Assembly (NCBI RefSeq): GCF_010725885.1
Contig: NZ_AP022600.1
Coordinates: 4,402,001-4,466,000 of the forward strand
From: Mycolicibacterium tokaiense
GTDB lineage: Bacteria; Actinomycetota; Actinomycetes; Mycobacteriales; Mycobacteriaceae
Direction: 5' to 3'
Length of the DNA stretch: 64,000 nucleotides
Part shown: positions 40,364 through 49,802 of the stretch, piece by piece
Numbering within the stretch: the first letter of the stretch is position 1
How the letters are laid out: every line of letters starts with the position of its first letter
Notes under the pieces: generated by a model
Seen by the model: the letters and a program-made list of their open reading frames with translations, nothing else
The model's database searches: none
Told to the model about the DNA's origin: nothing
Translations under genes and position numbers: made by a program

Positions 40364-40829
40364 CAAGGTCGGCAAATCGCGCGGCAGGCACGCCGCCCGC
40401 AAGCGCGCGGTGGACCTGCTGTTCGAGGCGGAGGCCCGCGGCATCACGCCGTCCGAGGTCGCCGATTCGCGGACGCTGCTGGCCAACTCGAAGGCCGACA
40501 TCGAACCGCTGAACCCCTACACCGTGACGGTGGCGCGCGGGGTCACCGAGCACCGCGCCCATCTCGACGACTTGATCAGCACCCATCTCCAGGGCTGGAC
40601 GCTGGAACGGTTGCCCGCCGTGGATCGCGCCATCCTGCGGGTGGCGGTCTGGGAACTGCTGCACGCCGAGGACGTCCCCGAGCCGGTGGCCGTGGACGAG
40701 GCGGTGGAACTGGCCAAGGAGCTGTCCACCGATGACTCACCGGGCTTCGTCAACGGGATCCTGGGACAGGTCATGCTGGTGACGCCGCAGATCCGGGCGG
40801 CCGCGCAGGCTGTTCGGGGCGACTCCTAA
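40356..40829 (+). CDS. nusB: Transcription antitermination factor NusB
   Basis: The 157-residue all-helical protein begins [20 protein letters not shown], the conserved N-terminal RNA-binding arginine-rich helix. [20 protein letters not shown] and [31 protein letters not shown] are the family's two best-conserved C-terminal blocks. It binds boxA RNA with NusE (S10) in rRNA antitermination. It overlaps efp by 8 bp. The Rv2533c position is preserved; the next genes differ from M. tuberculosis. Confidence 0.95.
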   Translation: MADKVGKSRGRHAARKRAVDLLFEAEARGITPSEVADSRTLLANSKADIEPLNPYTVTVARGVTEHRAHLDDLISTHLQGWTLERLPAVDRAILRVAVWELLHAEDVPEPVAVDEAVELAKELSTDDSPGFVNGILGQVMLVTPQIRAAAQAVRGDS

Positions 40830-40838
40830 CCGTCGGCG

Positions 40839-42413
40839 ATGACGGCGGCCAGCGAGCGGCCCGGCCGGGGCCGGACAGTCCTGACCCTGACCACGGCCCC
40901 CGTCGCCGCCCCCGCTGCCCGCCGCCCGGATGCCCTGCTGCTGGCCATCGCCGCCACCCTGATCAGCCTGATCGGCAGCGGGCGTCCGTCACTGTGGGTG
41001 GACGAGTCGGCCACCGTCTCGGCGACCGCTCGGCCGCTGCCCGAGCTGTGGGCGCTGGTGCAGCACACCGATGCCGTGCACGGCCTGTACTACCTGCTGA
41101 TGCACGTGTGGTCGGCGTGGGTGCCGGCCACCGAGTTCTGGTTGCGCGTGCCCAGCGCGCTGCTGGTGGGTGCCGCGGCCGCCGGGGTGGTGGTGTTGGC
41201 CCGCGAGTTCGTCGGCCGGCCCGAGGCGATCGCCGCGGGGGTGGTGTTCGCGGTCCTGCCCCGAACCACCTGGGCCGGCATCGAGGCCCGGCCCTACGCC
41301 CTGACCATGGCCTGCGCGGTGTGGCTGACGGTGCTGCTGATCGTGGCCGCGCGGCGCAGCAGCCCCGGCTGGTGGATGGCGTACGCGGCGGCGCTGTGGA
41401 TCTCGGTGTGCACCAACCTGTTCCTGGTGCTGCTGCTCGCCGCACACGCTGTCCTGCTGTGCGGGCTGGCTCCCGGCCGGCGGTCGCTGGCCGCGTGGGC
41501 AGCGGCAAGTGGCGCGGCGACGGTGGCCGCGGTGCCGCTGCTGTCGATGGCGATCGGGCAGCAGGCCCAGGTCAGTTGGATCTGGCCACTGGGCCCGGCC
41601 ACGGCGGGACAGATCTTCGCCGAGCAGTACTTCCCGTCGGTGTACTCCGACGGCCTGCGGGCGGTGGGGCCCGACCAGCAGCAGTTCACCGCCGAGCAGT
41701 TCGCGGTGGCGCTCGGTGCCTGGGCCAGGGTGGCACCACTGATCTGTGTGCTGGTGACCCTGGCCGTGGTGCTGATCTGGCGGCGCGTGCGTACCCCGGT
41801 GCCGCCGGCGCACCCCGATCGGCGGCTGCTGGTCACGGTGTGCGCGACCTGGGTGCTGCTACCGACGGCGGCGGTGATCGCGTATTCGGCACTGATCCGC
41901 CCGCTGTACCAGCCCCACTATCTGACCTTCACCACTCCGGCCGCGGCGCTGCTGATCGGTGTGGGCGTGGTTTCGATAGGACGCAGCCCCCGGGCGGTGG
42001 CCGTGATCCTCGCGGTGATCGCGGCGGCAGCGCTGCCCAACTACCTGGCGCAGCGCTCGCCGTTCGCCAAGTACGGCTCGGACTACAGCCAGGTCGCCGA
42101 CCTGCTCGCAGCGCAGGCGGCGCCTGGTGACTGCCTGGTACTGGACGCCACCCTGAGTGAATCGGCCGTCCGTGGCATCGAGGGTGCGCGCCGGTGGCGC
42201 GTCGACGGACTCGTCGACGTCGGGGTCGACGAAACTGCGCTGCAACGGAAATCGCTGTTCGCCTCCCGCGACCCGGCGGCCCGGGCCGTGCCGCTGTGTC
42301 CCGCGGTGTGGACGGTCAGCGACGCGCACGCCGAGCCGTCGCCCGACACCGTCGTGGCAGAGGAGTGGACCTTCAACCAGACTCGCGTGGTCAAGGCCGC
42401 GGAGCCCGGGTGA
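40839..42413 (+). CDS. GT-C fold glycosyltransferase-like membrane protein
   Basis: The 524-residue protein has about 10-11 hydrophobic segments. The first large loop carries LWVDESATVS (Asp55-Glu56), the acidic pair that marks GT-C/PMT-family glycosyltransferases using polyprenyl-phosphate sugar donors. The periplasmic-side segments GIEARPYAL and YQPHYLTFTTPAAALLIG agree with mycobacterial mannosyltransferase-like proteins. The C-terminal ~90 residues are soluble. Acceptor and donor are unknown; polyprenyl-phosphomannose is a reasonable guess. It starts 9 bp after nusB, and the MMPL gene overlaps its stop by 4 bp (GTGA), so the two proteins probably function together. Confidence 0.75.
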   Translation: MTAASERPGRGRTVLTLTTAPVAAPAARRPDALLLAIAATLISLIGSGRPSLWVDESATVSATARPLPELWALVQHTDAVHGLYYLLMHVWSAWVPATEFWLRVPSALLVGAAAAGVVVLAREFVGRPEAIAAGVVFAVLPRTTWAGIEARPYALTMACAVWLTVLLIVAARRSSPGWWMAYAAALWISVCTNLFLVLLLAAHAVLLCGLAPGRRSLAAWAAASGAATVAAVPLLSMAIGQQAQVSWIWPLGPATAGQIFAEQYFPSVYSDGLRAVGPDQQQFTAEQFAVALGAWARVAPLICVLVTLAVVLIWRRVRTPVPPAHPDRRLLVTVCATWVLLPTAAVIAYSALIRPLYQPHYLTFTTPAAALLIGVGVVSIGRSPRAVAVILAVIAAAALPNYLAQRSPFAKYGSDYSQVADLLAAQAAPGDCLVLDATLSESAVRGIEGARRWRVDGLVDVGVDETALQRKSLFASRDPAARAVPLCPAVWTVSDAHAEPSPDTVVAEEWTFNQTRVVKAAEPG

Positions 42414-44605
42414 GCCTGCAGACGCTGACGCGGTGGGCGCTGCAGCAGCCCAAACGGGTGCTGGTGCTGGCGGCGCTGGCCGCCGTCGCGGCCGCGATCC
42501 TGGGTGTGCCGGTGGCCTCGCATCTGACCGCCGGCGGGTTCCTGGATCCCGGCGCCGGATCCGCGCGGGCCAACCAGACCCTGACCGAGGTGTTCGGCAA
42601 GGGCGACGTGCAGCTGATCCTGGTGCTCGGCCATCCCGACGGGGCGCGCGCCGATGACGTCACGGCAGCCGGCCGGCGGATCGTGGACGTGGCGCAGGAC
42701 AATCCGAATGTCCTTGCAGTGGTGTCGCCCTGGAACACCCCGCAGCAGGCCGGCGCGGCGTTGTACTCCGACGACGGCGAGCACGCCCTGGTGGTCCTGG
42801 AGTTGCGCGGCGGTGAGAGCCAGGGGCCGGGGTATGCCACCGACCTCGTCGACGCCGTGAACCGAGAGGTGCTCACCGACTTCGGTGCGGTGACCCTGCA
42901 GGCCGGCGGTTCGGCGATGGTGTTCGCCCAGATCACCGGCCAGACGCTGCGTGACGTGTTGATCATGGAGTCCATCGCGGTGCCGCTGAGTCTGCTGGTG
43001 CTGATCTGGGTGTTCGGCGGGCTGCTGGCGGCGTCGCTGCCGGTGGTGGTGGCCGCGGTGGCGATTGCGGGGTGTCTGGCGGTGCTGCGCTTGATAGCAG
43101 TGTGGGCCGATGTCTCGATCTTCGCGCTGAACCTCACCACCGCACTGGGTTTCGCGTTGGCGGTCGACTACACCCTGCTGCTGGTGAGCCGCTACCGCGA
43201 CGAGATCGCCGACGGTGCGGACCCCGACCGGGCGGTGCGCACCACCATGAGCACCGCCGGGCGCACCATCGTGTTCTCGGCGCTGACGGTGGCGCTGTCG
43301 ATGGCGACGCTGGTGCTGTTTCCCATTCCGTTCCTGCGGTCTTTCGCCTACGCCGGGGTGGCCACGGTGGTGTTGTGCGCGGTGGCGGCGTTGGTGCTGA
43401 CCCCCGCCCTGATCGTCGTGCTGGGGGACCGGGTGGTTCCCCGGCAGGGCAGGCACCGCCGCAGTGCGCCGGAGAGCCGGTTCTGGCACCGCAGCACCGC
43501 CTTCGTCATCCGGCACGCGCTGCTGCTGGGCGTGGCCGGCGCGGCCCTGCTGGTGGCACTCGGTGTTCCGTTCCTGAATGCCGAGTGGGGCAACCCCGAC
43601 GATCGGGCGCTGCCGCGGTCGGCCTCGGCGCATCAGGTGGGTGATGTTCTGCGCGAAGAGTTTCCGAGTCTGTCTGGTACCGAGAGCATCGTTGTGGTGG
43701 ACGACGCCAATGGGTTGACCGACGGTGACTGGCAGGACTATGCCCTCGCGGTGTCGCAGATCGCGGACGTGACCGCCGTGTCCGCCCCCACCGGCACCTA
43801 TGCGCAGGGACGTCAGGTCGGGCCGGTGACCACAGGCGCCGAGATCCGCGACGGCAGTGCGTATCTCACGGTCTCGGGCACGGCGCCGCTGTTCTCGGAA
43901 GCAGCAGAGAACCAGTTGACGAGTCTGCGGGAGCTCGGCGGTCCCGGCGGCCGGTCGGTGTTGATCACCGGAGCCTCGGCGGCCAACAGCGACAGCGTGG
44001 CTGCGATCGCCGGATCGCTGGGCCCGGTGCTGGGCCTGATGGCGGTGGTGATCTTCGTGCTGCTGTTCGTGCTGACGGGCAGTGTGGTGCTTCCACTGAA
44101 AGCGTTGCTGCTCAACACGTTGTCGCTCACCGCTGCCTTCGGTGCGCTGGTGTGGATCTTCCAGGACGGCCATCTGGGTGCACTGGGGACCACCCCCATC
44201 GGCACCCTGGTGGCCACCATCCCGGTGCTGTTGTTCTGCATCGCCTTCGGCCTGTCGATGGACTACGAGGTGTTTCTGCTGGCCCGGATCCGCGAGTTCT
44301 GGCTGCGCAGTTCCGGCAGCGCCGAGGACCAGGACCGCAGCGTGATCCTCGGCGTTGCACACACCGGCAAGGTGGTCACCGCCGCCGCGCTCATCATGTC
44401 CATCTCGTTTGCCGGATTGATCGCCGCCCAGGTGTCGTTCATGCGGATGTTCGGCGTCGGCCTGGTGCTGGCAGTACTGGTGGACGCCACCCTGGTCCGG
44501 ATGGTGCTGCTGCCGGCGTTGATGCACCTGTTGGGGCGGTGGAATTGGTGGTCGCCGGGGCCGCTGCGCCGGCTGGCGAGCACGCTGCCCCGCCAGGACG
44601 GCTGA
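42410..44605 (+). CDS. MMPL family RND transporter
   Basis: GTG 42410 (MSLQTLTRWALQQPKRVLVL) gives 731 residues. The plan is TM1, an extracytoplasmic domain of ~180 residues, five TM helices, a cytoplasmic loop, TM7, a second extracytoplasmic domain and five TM helices. ALGFALAVDYTLLLVSRYRDE near residue 245 and FGLSMDYEVFLLARIREFW near residue 615 are the paired SxDYxxF/L-type motifs with proton-relay Asp/Tyr of MMPL proteins. MMPLs export lipids or siderophores; the cargo is unknown. Translational coupling to the GT-C gene suggests a glycosylated lipid. Confidence 0.9.
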   Translation: MSLQTLTRWALQQPKRVLVLAALAAVAAAILGVPVASHLTAGGFLDPGAGSARANQTLTEVFGKGDVQLILVLGHPDGARADDVTAAGRRIVDVAQDNPNVLAVVSPWNTPQQAGAALYSDDGEHALVVLELRGGESQGPGYATDLVDAVNREVLTDFGAVTLQAGGSAMVFAQITGQTLRDVLIMESIAVPLSLLVLIWVFGGLLAASLPVVVAAVAIAGCLAVLRLIAVWADVSIFALNLTTALGFALAVDYTLLLVSRYRDEIADGADPDRAVRTTMSTAGRTIVFSALTVALSMATLVLFPIPFLRSFAYAGVATVVLCAVAALVLTPALIVVLGDRVVPRQGRHRRSAPESRFWHRSTAFVIRHALLLGVAGAALLVALGVPFLNAEWGNPDDRALPRSASAHQVGDVLREEFPSLSGTESIVVVDDANGLTDGDWQDYALAVSQIADVTAVSAPTGTYAQGRQVGPVTTGAEIRDGSAYLTVSGTAPLFSEAAENQLTSLRELGGPGGRSVLITGASAANSDSVAAIAGSLGPVLGLMAVVIFVLLFVLTGSVVLPLKALLLNTLSLTAAFGALVWIFQDGHLGALGTTPIGTLVATIPVLLFCIAFGLSMDYEVFLLARIREFWLRSSGSAEDQDRSVILGVAHTGKVVTAAALIMSISFAGLIAAQVSFMRMFGVGLVLAVLVDATLVRMVLLPALMHLLGRWNWWSPGPLRRLASTLPRQDG

Positions 44606-44702
44606 CCTGGTACACACTTTCTGGCAAACTGACGTGTTCGTAAACTGACTTTGCTATCTTGACCCGAGCCGGTGTTGGCGGCGCTACGGGGAGGGGTTCA
44701 CG

Positions 44703-47700
44703 ATGGGCGTAGGTGACGCCGGGCAAGTTCGAGCTGTCCACGTCGGTCGGGTCGGGGCGCTCGCGGTCGCCCTCGGGGTGGGGTTGGCCATCGCCAGCTG
44801 CCCGGCGATGCCGCGTGCCGGTGCGGACTCCGGCGCATCGAGCACATCGAGCAGTTCGAGCAGCGCCGAGTCGGCGGGTGACACGGATTCCGGGGAGTCC
44901 GGGGTCGCGGGTCCCGGCGTTGATGATGACACGACGTCGGAACCCGAAGCCGACCCCGACGAGCCCGATGCCGAGGTTGTAGACACCGAGATCGAGGTCG
45001 AGGTCGAGGACACCGAGGACGCCGAGGACCCCGAGGTTGGGGACGTCGAGGAGGAGCGCGCCGGTAGGGACCGCTCCGACGATGCAACGCCTGACGTCGA
45101 CGACGAGCCCGAGCAGTTGGGCGAGGCGCCGGAGATTGCCGAGCCTGCGGCGGAGGACACTGCCGACGCGCCGCCTACGGATCAGCCTGACGACAATGCC
45201 GATGTCACAACCGAACCCGCTGTCACCGAGGTGGTGCCGGCTGCAGCCGAGCCGGAACCCGAGGAGTCCGTCCCCGCGCCCGCGGCATCGCGCGCAACCG
45301 CGATGAACGTTGCCACCGTGTCGGCCTCGACGGTCACCACGGGTGCGCCCTGGACACCGGGTCACCTGCCGAACCTGTTGACCATCCTGGCCGGCGTCTT
45401 CCGCGACTTCCAGCGCACGTTCTTTAATTTCGCCCCCGACGCGCGTAACCAACGACTGGCCCTGACCCTCGCAACGACCGGCAGCGTCAGCGAGCCGATG
45501 CGCTTCGCCGCCAAGGACTTCGACGGCGACACCCTGACCTTCAGCGTGCTTGCGGGCCGGGGACCCCAGCACGGCACCATCGTCATCGACCAGGCGACCG
45601 GGACCTTCACCTACGACCCCGACGATGCGTTCGCCAGGACGGGCGGCACCGATACCTTCACCTACAAGGTCAGCGACCACGCCAGTGGACCACACCTGCC
45701 GAACCTGTTCGACATGCTGACCAAACCGGACTTCGGGCACGCCGACATCGCCACCGTCACCATCATCGTGGCACCGGTGGTGGACCCGGTGAACTCGGGA
45801 ATCGATCTCAGCGGGGTTGATCCGAGCATCCGGCCGCAGGACGATCTCTACGGCTACCTGACAGGAAAGTGGTTGCGCGAGCATGAAATTCCTGGGGACA
45901 GGTCGTCGGACAATACTTTTCGGGAGATCAGCGACCGCACGAATCAGCAGATCCGCGACCTGATCGCCGAACTCGGGCAGACCGGTGCGGCACACGGCAC
46001 CGATGCCCAGCGCATCGTCGACCTGTACGCCAGCTTCATGGACACCGACACCCTCCGAGACGTGGGTCTGGCGCCGCTGCTCGCCGAACTCGCGGCCATC
46101 GACGGTGCCGTCGACGGTGACGCGCTGGCGGCGGTCCTGGGCTCACTGGCGCGGGCAGGGTTGATCGGTGGATTCGAGGTCGGCGTCGGCGCCGATCCGA
46201 AGAACTCCACTCGAAACTTGTTGGGAATCGACCAGGCCGGACTCGGGCTGCCGGACGAGGCGTACTACCGGGATCCTCAGTACGCCGCTGTCCTGGCGGC
46301 GTACCCCGGTCACATCGCCAGGATGTTCGCCTTGACCTACGGCGGGTCCGCAGACGATTACGCCGAGACAGCCGCCGCGATCGTGGCACTGGAAACCCGG
46401 CTGGCGGCCTCACACTGGGACGTCACCAGATCCCGTGACGCCGAACTGACCTACAACCCGATGACGATTGCGCAGTTGAAGCAATCCGCGCCCGGATTCG
46501 ACTGGACCGGGTGGCTCAACGCATACGGGCTCAGTGAAGCGCAGGCCGGCACGGTTGTGGTCAGTCAGCCCGACTACCTGACGGCCTTCGCCGCGGCGTG
46601 GACGGATGTGCCGCAGGAAGACTGGCGGGCATGGGCGGCCTGGAGGCTCATCCACGAGAGACAGTTCCTGGTCACCGACGAACTCAACAAGGAGAATTTC
46701 GCGTTCTACGACACGCTGCTGTGGGGCACCGAACAGCAGCCCGCCCGATGGGAACGCGGGCTGTCACTCCTGGACAGTCTCCTCGGCAACGCCGTCGGCA
46801 AGCTCTACGTCGAGCGGCATTTCCCGGCTGAGGCCAAGCAGCGGATGGAGACCATGGTGTCCAACCTGATGGCTGCCTATCGGGTGAGCATCACCGAACT
46901 GGACTGGATGTCGCCGGAGACCAAGGCCAAGGCGCTGGAGAAGCTGGACAAGATCGGCGTCAAGATCGGTTATCCCGAGACGTGGACGGATTATTCGGGG
47001 TTGGAGATCGACGGCGCCGATCTCTACGGTAACTATCTGCGCGCCTCAGAGGCCGGCACCGTCCGCATGTTGGACAGGCTCGCCAAGCCGGTGGATCCGA
47101 CGCGGTGGACAACAAATCCGCACGTCGTCAACGCCTTCTACAGTCCGGTTCGCAACGACATCACGTTCCCCGCCGGGATTCTGCAGTCGCCGCTGTTCGA
47201 CCTCACCGCCGACGATGCGGCGAGCTACGGTGCCATCGGAGCCGTCATCGGCCACGAGATCGGCCATGCCTTCGACGATCAGGGCTCCAAGTACGACGGT
47301 GACGGCAACCTGTCGAACTGGTGGACCGCGGCAGACCGTGCGGAGTTCGAGGCCCGCGCCGCCGGACTGGTCGCCCAGTACAACGGGTTCACACCGCGGC
47401 AGTTGCCGGACTCCTACCATGTCAACGGAGCGCTGACCCTCGGCGAGAACATCGCGGATCAGGCTGGGCTGACCATCGCGCTCAAGGCGTACGAACTCTC
47501 CCTCGGCGGCGCAGACGCGCCGACGCTGGACGGGTTCACGGGAGTCCAGCGGGTGTTTCTCGGCTGGGCCCAGGGGTGGAAGAACAAGTCGCGCGACGCC
47601 GAGGTCATCCAGTTCCTGGCCACCGACCCGCACTCCCCGATGGAGTTCCGGGTCAACGGTGTGGTGCGCAACATCGACGCGTTCTACGAGGCGTTCGGTG

Positions 47701-47759
47701 TCACCGAGGGGGATGCGCTGTACCTCGCGCCGCAGGACCGCGTTCAGATCTGGTTCTGA
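44703..47759 (+). CDS. Secreted M13 (neprilysin-like) metallopeptidase with acidic linker and Ig/cadherin-like domain
   Basis: This 1018-residue protein begins with a mycobacterial export signal (VGRVGALAVALGVGLAIAS near residues 15-33). Residues ~45-200 are a low-complexity acidic linker rich in Asp, Glu, Pro and Ala. Residues ~235-355 form a cadherin/VCBS-like beta domain (KDFDGDTLTFSVLAG, GTFTYDPDDAF, DTFTYKVSDH). Residues ~370-1018 are M13: NAFYSPVRNDITFPAGILQ, then IGHEIGHAFDDQGSKYD (His851, Glu852, His855) and LGENIADQAGL (third zinc ligand Glu915). Usual M13 enzymes are about 650 residues, so the ~350 N-terminal residues are extra. GGGGAGGGG precedes the start. Confidence 0.9.
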   Translation: MGVGDAGQVRAVHVGRVGALAVALGVGLAIASCPAMPRAGADSGASSTSSSSSSAESAGDTDSGESGVAGPGVDDDTTSEPEADPDEPDAEVVDTEIEVEVEDTEDAEDPEVGDVEEERAGRDRSDDATPDVDDEPEQLGEAPEIAEPAAEDTADAPPTDQPDDNADVTTEPAVTEVVPAAAEPEPEESVPAPAASRATAMNVATVSASTVTTGAPWTPGHLPNLLTILAGVFRDFQRTFFNFAPDARNQRLALTLATTGSVSEPMRFAAKDFDGDTLTFSVLAGRGPQHGTIVIDQATGTFTYDPDDAFARTGGTDTFTYKVSDHASGPHLPNLFDMLTKPDFGHADIATVTIIVAPVVDPVNSGIDLSGVDPSIRPQDDLYGYLTGKWLREHEIPGDRSSDNTFREISDRTNQQIRDLIAELGQTGAAHGTDAQRIVDLYASFMDTDTLRDVGLAPLLAELAAIDGAVDGDALAAVLGSLARAGLIGGFEVGVGADPKNSTRNLLGIDQAGLGLPDEAYYRDPQYAAVLAAYPGHIARMFALTYGGSADDYAETAAAIVALETRLAASHWDVTRSRDAELTYNPMTIAQLKQSAPGFDWTGWLNAYGLSEAQAGTVVVSQPDYLTAFAAAWTDVPQEDWRAWAAWRLIHERQFLVTDELNKENFAFYDTLLWGTEQQPARWERGLSLLDSLLGNAVGKLYVERHFPAEAKQRMETMVSNLMAAYRVSITELDWMSPETKAKALEKLDKIGVKIGYPETWTDYSGLEIDGADLYGNYLRASEAGTVRMLDRLAKPVDPTRWTTNPHVVNAFYSPVRNDITFPAGILQSPLFDLTADDAASYGAIGAVIGHEIGHAFDDQGSKYDGDGNLSNWWTAADRAEFEARAAGLVAQYNGFTPRQLPDSYHVNGALTLGENIADQAGLTIALKAYELSLGGADAPTLDGFTGVQRVFLGWAQGWKNKSRDAEVIQFLATDPHSPMEFRVNGVVRNIDAFYEAFGVTEGDALYLAPQDRVQIWF

Positions 47760-47762
47760 GTT

Positions 47763-48443
47763 CTAGGCGTAGGCCACCCACCCGCGAAACGTGAAGGCGC
47801 TGTAGAACTCCGTCACATCGGTGAAGCCGGCGTCCACCAGTGCGGCGCGGTCCTGCTCCGGGCTCAGGGTGTGCACGTCGCGCGCGATGGCGGTCCTGGC
47901 GGTGGTGATCAGCTGCTGGTCGACGCCGGAGGTGACGGCAAACGCGGCGTACCGGTCCAGCCAGAGGTCCCGGTCGCCGTCGGGGATGCTCAGGTGCGCC
48001 ACCACCAGCGGGGCGCCCGGTCGCAGCCGGCGGTGCAATTGCTCGAGCGTGCGACGACGTTCGTCGGCGTCCATGAAGTGCAGCGTCAGGTGGCAGACTG
48101 CGGCGTCAAAAGGACCCGCGGGGGCGTCGTCGATGACACCGCGATGTAGACGGACGCGGTCCAGGTGCTCACTCAGCGTGCGCTCGGCCAGACCCAGCAT
48201 CTCGGCGGACGGATCCACCCCGTCGAACGTCCACGCCGCGTGAGTTTCGGCCAGCGCGGCAGTCTCCAGTCCGCCCCCAGCGCCGAGTACCAACACCCTG
48301 GCGTCGACCGGCGCACGTTCAGCCAGCAGAATCCCCGTCATCGCGTGCAGTGCGTGATAGCCGGGCACGATGCGGCGGGGACCGTCGGCGTAGCGCGCGA
48401 CGGCCGCGGGATCGGAGAACGCATGGTGAGGAAGGGACGTCAT
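47763..48443 (-). CDS. Class I SAM-dependent methyltransferase
   Basis: The 226-residue protein has Rossmann-like motif I ARVLVLGAGGGLETAALAE (near residue 52), the SAM-contacting acidic turn FDGVDPSAEMLGLAERTL, then DDAPAGPFDAAVCHLTLHF (motif II-like) and LRPGAPLVVAHL. These are the ubiE-like/type 11 methyltransferase features. The methyl acceptor is unknown. It is convergent with the M13 peptidase gene, with a 3-bp gap. ATG 48443 is the only good start. Confidence 0.86.
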   Translation of the reverse strand: MTSLPHHAFSDPAAVARYADGPRRIVPGYHALHAMTGILLAERAPVDARVLVLGAGGGLETAALAETHAAWTFDGVDPSAEMLGLAERTLSEHLDRVRLHRGVIDDAPAGPFDAAVCHLTLHFMDADERRRTLEQLHRRLRPGAPLVVAHLSIPDGDRDLWLDRYAAFAVTSGVDQQLITTARTAIARDVHTLSPEQDRAALVDAGFTDVTEFYSAFTFRGWVAYA

Positions 48444-48500
48444 GCACCCAGCGTCAAACCGCCTCGCTGATTACGCAAGTGCTCTTGCCGAAGCGGCAAA

Positions 48501-49703
48501 TCAGAGTTCGAGGGCCTGATAGGTCCGCCGGACGAAGCGCGGCTGGGCGGTCTGCAGCTTGGCCTGGGAGGTGTTGCCGCCGATGGCCGCGGCGTCGAAG
48601 TTCAGGTTCGGCAGGTTCTGGATCAGGTACATCAGCACCAGGTCGTTCTCCGGGTCGGCCTGCCACCAGGTGCCGAACGCGCCGGGCCAGCTGAAGGTGC
48701 CCCGTCCGCCCGGCCCGTAGAACTGGGTGGACTTCGACGGATCGGTGACCACCGACAGGTTCAGCCCGAAGCCACGGCCCACCCAGAACGGCATCCCCAG
48801 GAACGGCTGCTCCTTCTGCTCGTCGGTCAGCTGGTCGGTGCGCATCTGCCGCACCGCCTGCTCCGAAAGCACCCGCACCCCGTCCACCTCGCCGAAGCCG
48901 AGCAGCATCCGGATGAAGGTGAGGTAGTCGTCGGCGGTGGACCACAGCCCCGCCCCGCCCTGGCAGAACGGGGGAGGCGCGATGGGCGGCGGGCCCATCA
49001 CATCGTGGGTCAAGGTGTTGCTGTCGTCGAGTTTGTACATGGTGGCCGCGCGGCGCCGCCCGGCCGGCGTGACGAAGAACCCGGTATCGGTCATCTGCAG
49101 CGGGCCCAGGATGCGCTCGTCGAGCACCTGGTGCAGCGGCTTGCCCTCGACGCGCGAGATCAGGATGCCCAGCACGTCGGTGGCCACGCTGTAGGTGAGC
49201 CGGTCGCCGGGCTGATGGGCCAGCGGCAACGCCACCAACTCGCTGAGCCAGCGGTCCTGCTCCTGGCGGTGCGGCAGCTTGCTGTAGGCCTTGGCCAGCG
49301 GGCCCGGCACCGAGAACGGATACGCCAGCCCGCTGCGATGCGTCATCAGGTCGCCCACGGTGATGGGCCGGACCGCCGGCACCGTGGCCTCCAGGGAGCC
49401 CTGCGGCTGGGCCAGCACCCACATGGCGCTGAACTCCGGCAACCACGCCGTCACCGGGTCGCGCAGTGTGAGCTTGCCCTCGTCCACCAGCGCCATCGCC
49501 GCCGCCACGGTCACCGGTTTGGACATCGAGGCGATGCGGAAGATGGTGTCGCGCTGCATCGGCAGCCGGGCCTCCACGTCACGGAAACCGATCTCGTTGA
49601 CCTGCAAGACTTTTCCGCCCTGCCACACCAACGTCACCGCGCCGGAGAGCAGCCCGGTGTCGCAGGCGTCACGAATGGAGGTCTGATTTCCGTCCAGCTT
49701 CAC
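48501..49703 (-). CDS. Serine hydrolase, beta-lactamase class C / penicillin-binding-like
   Basis: GTG 49703 gives 400 residues. The SxxK motif is in [19 protein letters not shown] (Ser59, Lys62). The Tyr-containing second motif is probably in [15 protein letters not shown] (YSV, near residue 165). The C-terminal [19 protein letters not shown] carries a glycine-rich replacement of the KTG box. No signal peptide is visible. Members include esterases, D-amino peptidases and lipid-acting LACTB-like or LipE-like enzymes; beta-lactam resistance is not implied. It sits upstream of and divergent from pyrR (99-bp gap). Confidence 0.88.
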   Translation of the reverse strand: MKLDGNQTSIRDACDTGLLSGAVTLVWQGGKVLQVNEIGFRDVEARLPMQRDTIFRIASMSKPVTVAAAMALVDEGKLTLRDPVTAWLPEFSAMWVLAQPQGSLEATVPAVRPITVGDLMTHRSGLAYPFSVPGPLAKAYSKLPHRQEQDRWLSELVALPLAHQPGDRLTYSVATDVLGILISRVEGKPLHQVLDERILGPLQMTDTGFFVTPAGRRRAATMYKLDDSNTLTHDVMGPPPIAPPPFCQGGAGLWSTADDYLTFIRMLLGFGEVDGVRVLSEQAVRQMRTDQLTDEQKEQPFLGMPFWVGRGFGLNLSVVTDPSKSTQFYGPGGRGTFSWPGAFGTWWQADPENDLVLMYLIQNLPNLNFDAAAIGGNTSQAKLQTAQPRFVRRTYQALEL

Positions 49704-49761
49704 ACTCAGCGAGGGTACGCGGCCGTCGTGCTAAGCTGCCCGGCAGTTCGGCATCCTTTAA

Positions 49762-49800
49762 ACGACCGTCCAGTGAGGCGGAGAAGGAGGTCAGGTAGGA
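49762..49800 (+). promoter_or_regulatory. PyrR-binding RNA leader of the pyr operon
   Basis: The RNA stretch UCCAGUGAGGC (49769-49779) matches the PyrR loop consensus (UCCAGAGAGGY type) and is flanked by CCG/CGG, which can form its stem. The ribosome binding site GGAGAAGGAGG directly follows. In mycobacteria PyrR with UMP or UTP is known to bind such a loop and block translation. A transcription-attenuation terminator is not visible, so translational repression fits best. Confidence 0.75.
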
Positions 49801-49802
49801 CC

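Noticed and set aside
42083..44617. Long antisense frame (844 codons) opposite the MMPL gene
   Set aside because: It mirrors the MMPL gene in codon-position bias and shows only His/Gln/Arg-rich low-complexity text.
44626..44649. AAACTGAC direct repeats as a regulator site
   Set aside because: Two short copies only and no adjacent regulator; mentioned with the M13 peptidase but not called as a feature.
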